This document shows, in pieces, positions 63,980 to 64,000 of a stretch of DNA of 64,000 nt. How positions within the stretch are numbered: the first letter of the stretch is position 1; every line of letters begins with the position of its first letter. The DNA is from Saprospiraceae bacterium. Lineage in GTDB: Bacteria > Bacteroidota > Bacteroidia > Chitinophagales > Saprospiraceae. The notes beneath the pieces were generated by a model. The model made no database searches and had not been told where the DNA came from. It saw only the letters and a list, made by a program, of their open reading frames with translations. The position numbers and the translations under genes were made by a program. The stretch covers positions 1 through 64,000 of the forward strand of contig JADJJU010000014.1 in the NCBI GenBank assembly GCA_016706365.1, in the 5' to 3' direction.

Positions 63980-64000
63980 ATTCCCTTTCTTTTGAGTATT

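Overview
The window is a 64 kb chromosomal segment of a Bacteroidota bacterium, possibly of the Saprospiria/Chitinophagia side of the phylum (lineage inferred only). The signs are type IX secretion (T9SS) C-terminal domains on several exported proteins, a gliding-motility-type C-terminal domain, DUF4295 beside L33/L28, TAnnTTTG-type promoters, UG-rich AT-leaning DNA and many DUFs typical of the phylum. There is no phage, IS transposase, CRISPR array or rRNA operon. It reads as ordinary chromosome with one tRNA-Arg.

Layout. 1-7 kb: end of a sialate O-acetylesterase, a lipoprotein, GNAT, RhlE-type helicase, then a minus-strand operon hisC-like aminotransferase / paaE-like reductase / PaaR-like TetR with a good TetR operator over its promoter, and proC. 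7-17 kb: radC, ABC-F ATPase, paaG-like isomerase, MocR regulator, VOC protein, hydrolase, ftsY, UPF0158, DUF4295-rpmG-rpmB and tRNA-Arg. 17-25 kb: exported proteins (S8 protease with T9SS tail, DUF1684, PD40, DUF2975/XRE pair, TPR) plus two truncated remnants. 25-32.5 kb: a two-component system (TPR histidine kinase and LuxR response regulator) among small secreted, partly cysteine-rich proteins and an L-domain T9SS protein; three near-identical palindromes sit upstream of these genes. 32.5-39 kb: pxpA-pxpB-pxpC (5-oxoprolinase) with an NRAMP-like transporter and a tiny membrane ORF, a DUF2891 lipoprotein and fhs. 39-44.5 kb: T9SS type B protein, NtrC-type regulator with its kinase, YdeI protein. 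44.8-50 kb: copper ATPase copA, an HMA-AraC regulator, OsmC, CbpA-like DnaJ. 50-64 kb: methyltransferase, GyrI-like protein, Crp/Fnr-DUF2892-DUF6132-rhodanese-rhodanese cluster, cdd, saccharopine dehydrogenase, flippase, UspA, pyrE-M42-UbiA-like operon, NUDIX, DUF6249 and a beta-barrel protein.

Two points affect the reading of everything else. First, about twenty genes are interrupted by single-base indels, mostly in short homopolymers, and one 320-bp stretch (about 43478-43795) looks like low-quality sequence; most 'broken' genes here are probably intact in the organism, and I annotate them as full-length CDS with the shift noted. Second, four intergenic regions (about 7.0, 40.5, 43.8 and 44.7 kb) carry a modular hairpin array: successive hairpins separated by (A)CATCAC at near-constant spacing of 45-46, 32-33 and 31 bp, with stems that differ between copies but keep pairing, and mini-hairpin tips of the GC-GNA-GC type. 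This and the three-site palindrome set around the LuxR regulator are the strongest candidates for undescribed biology.
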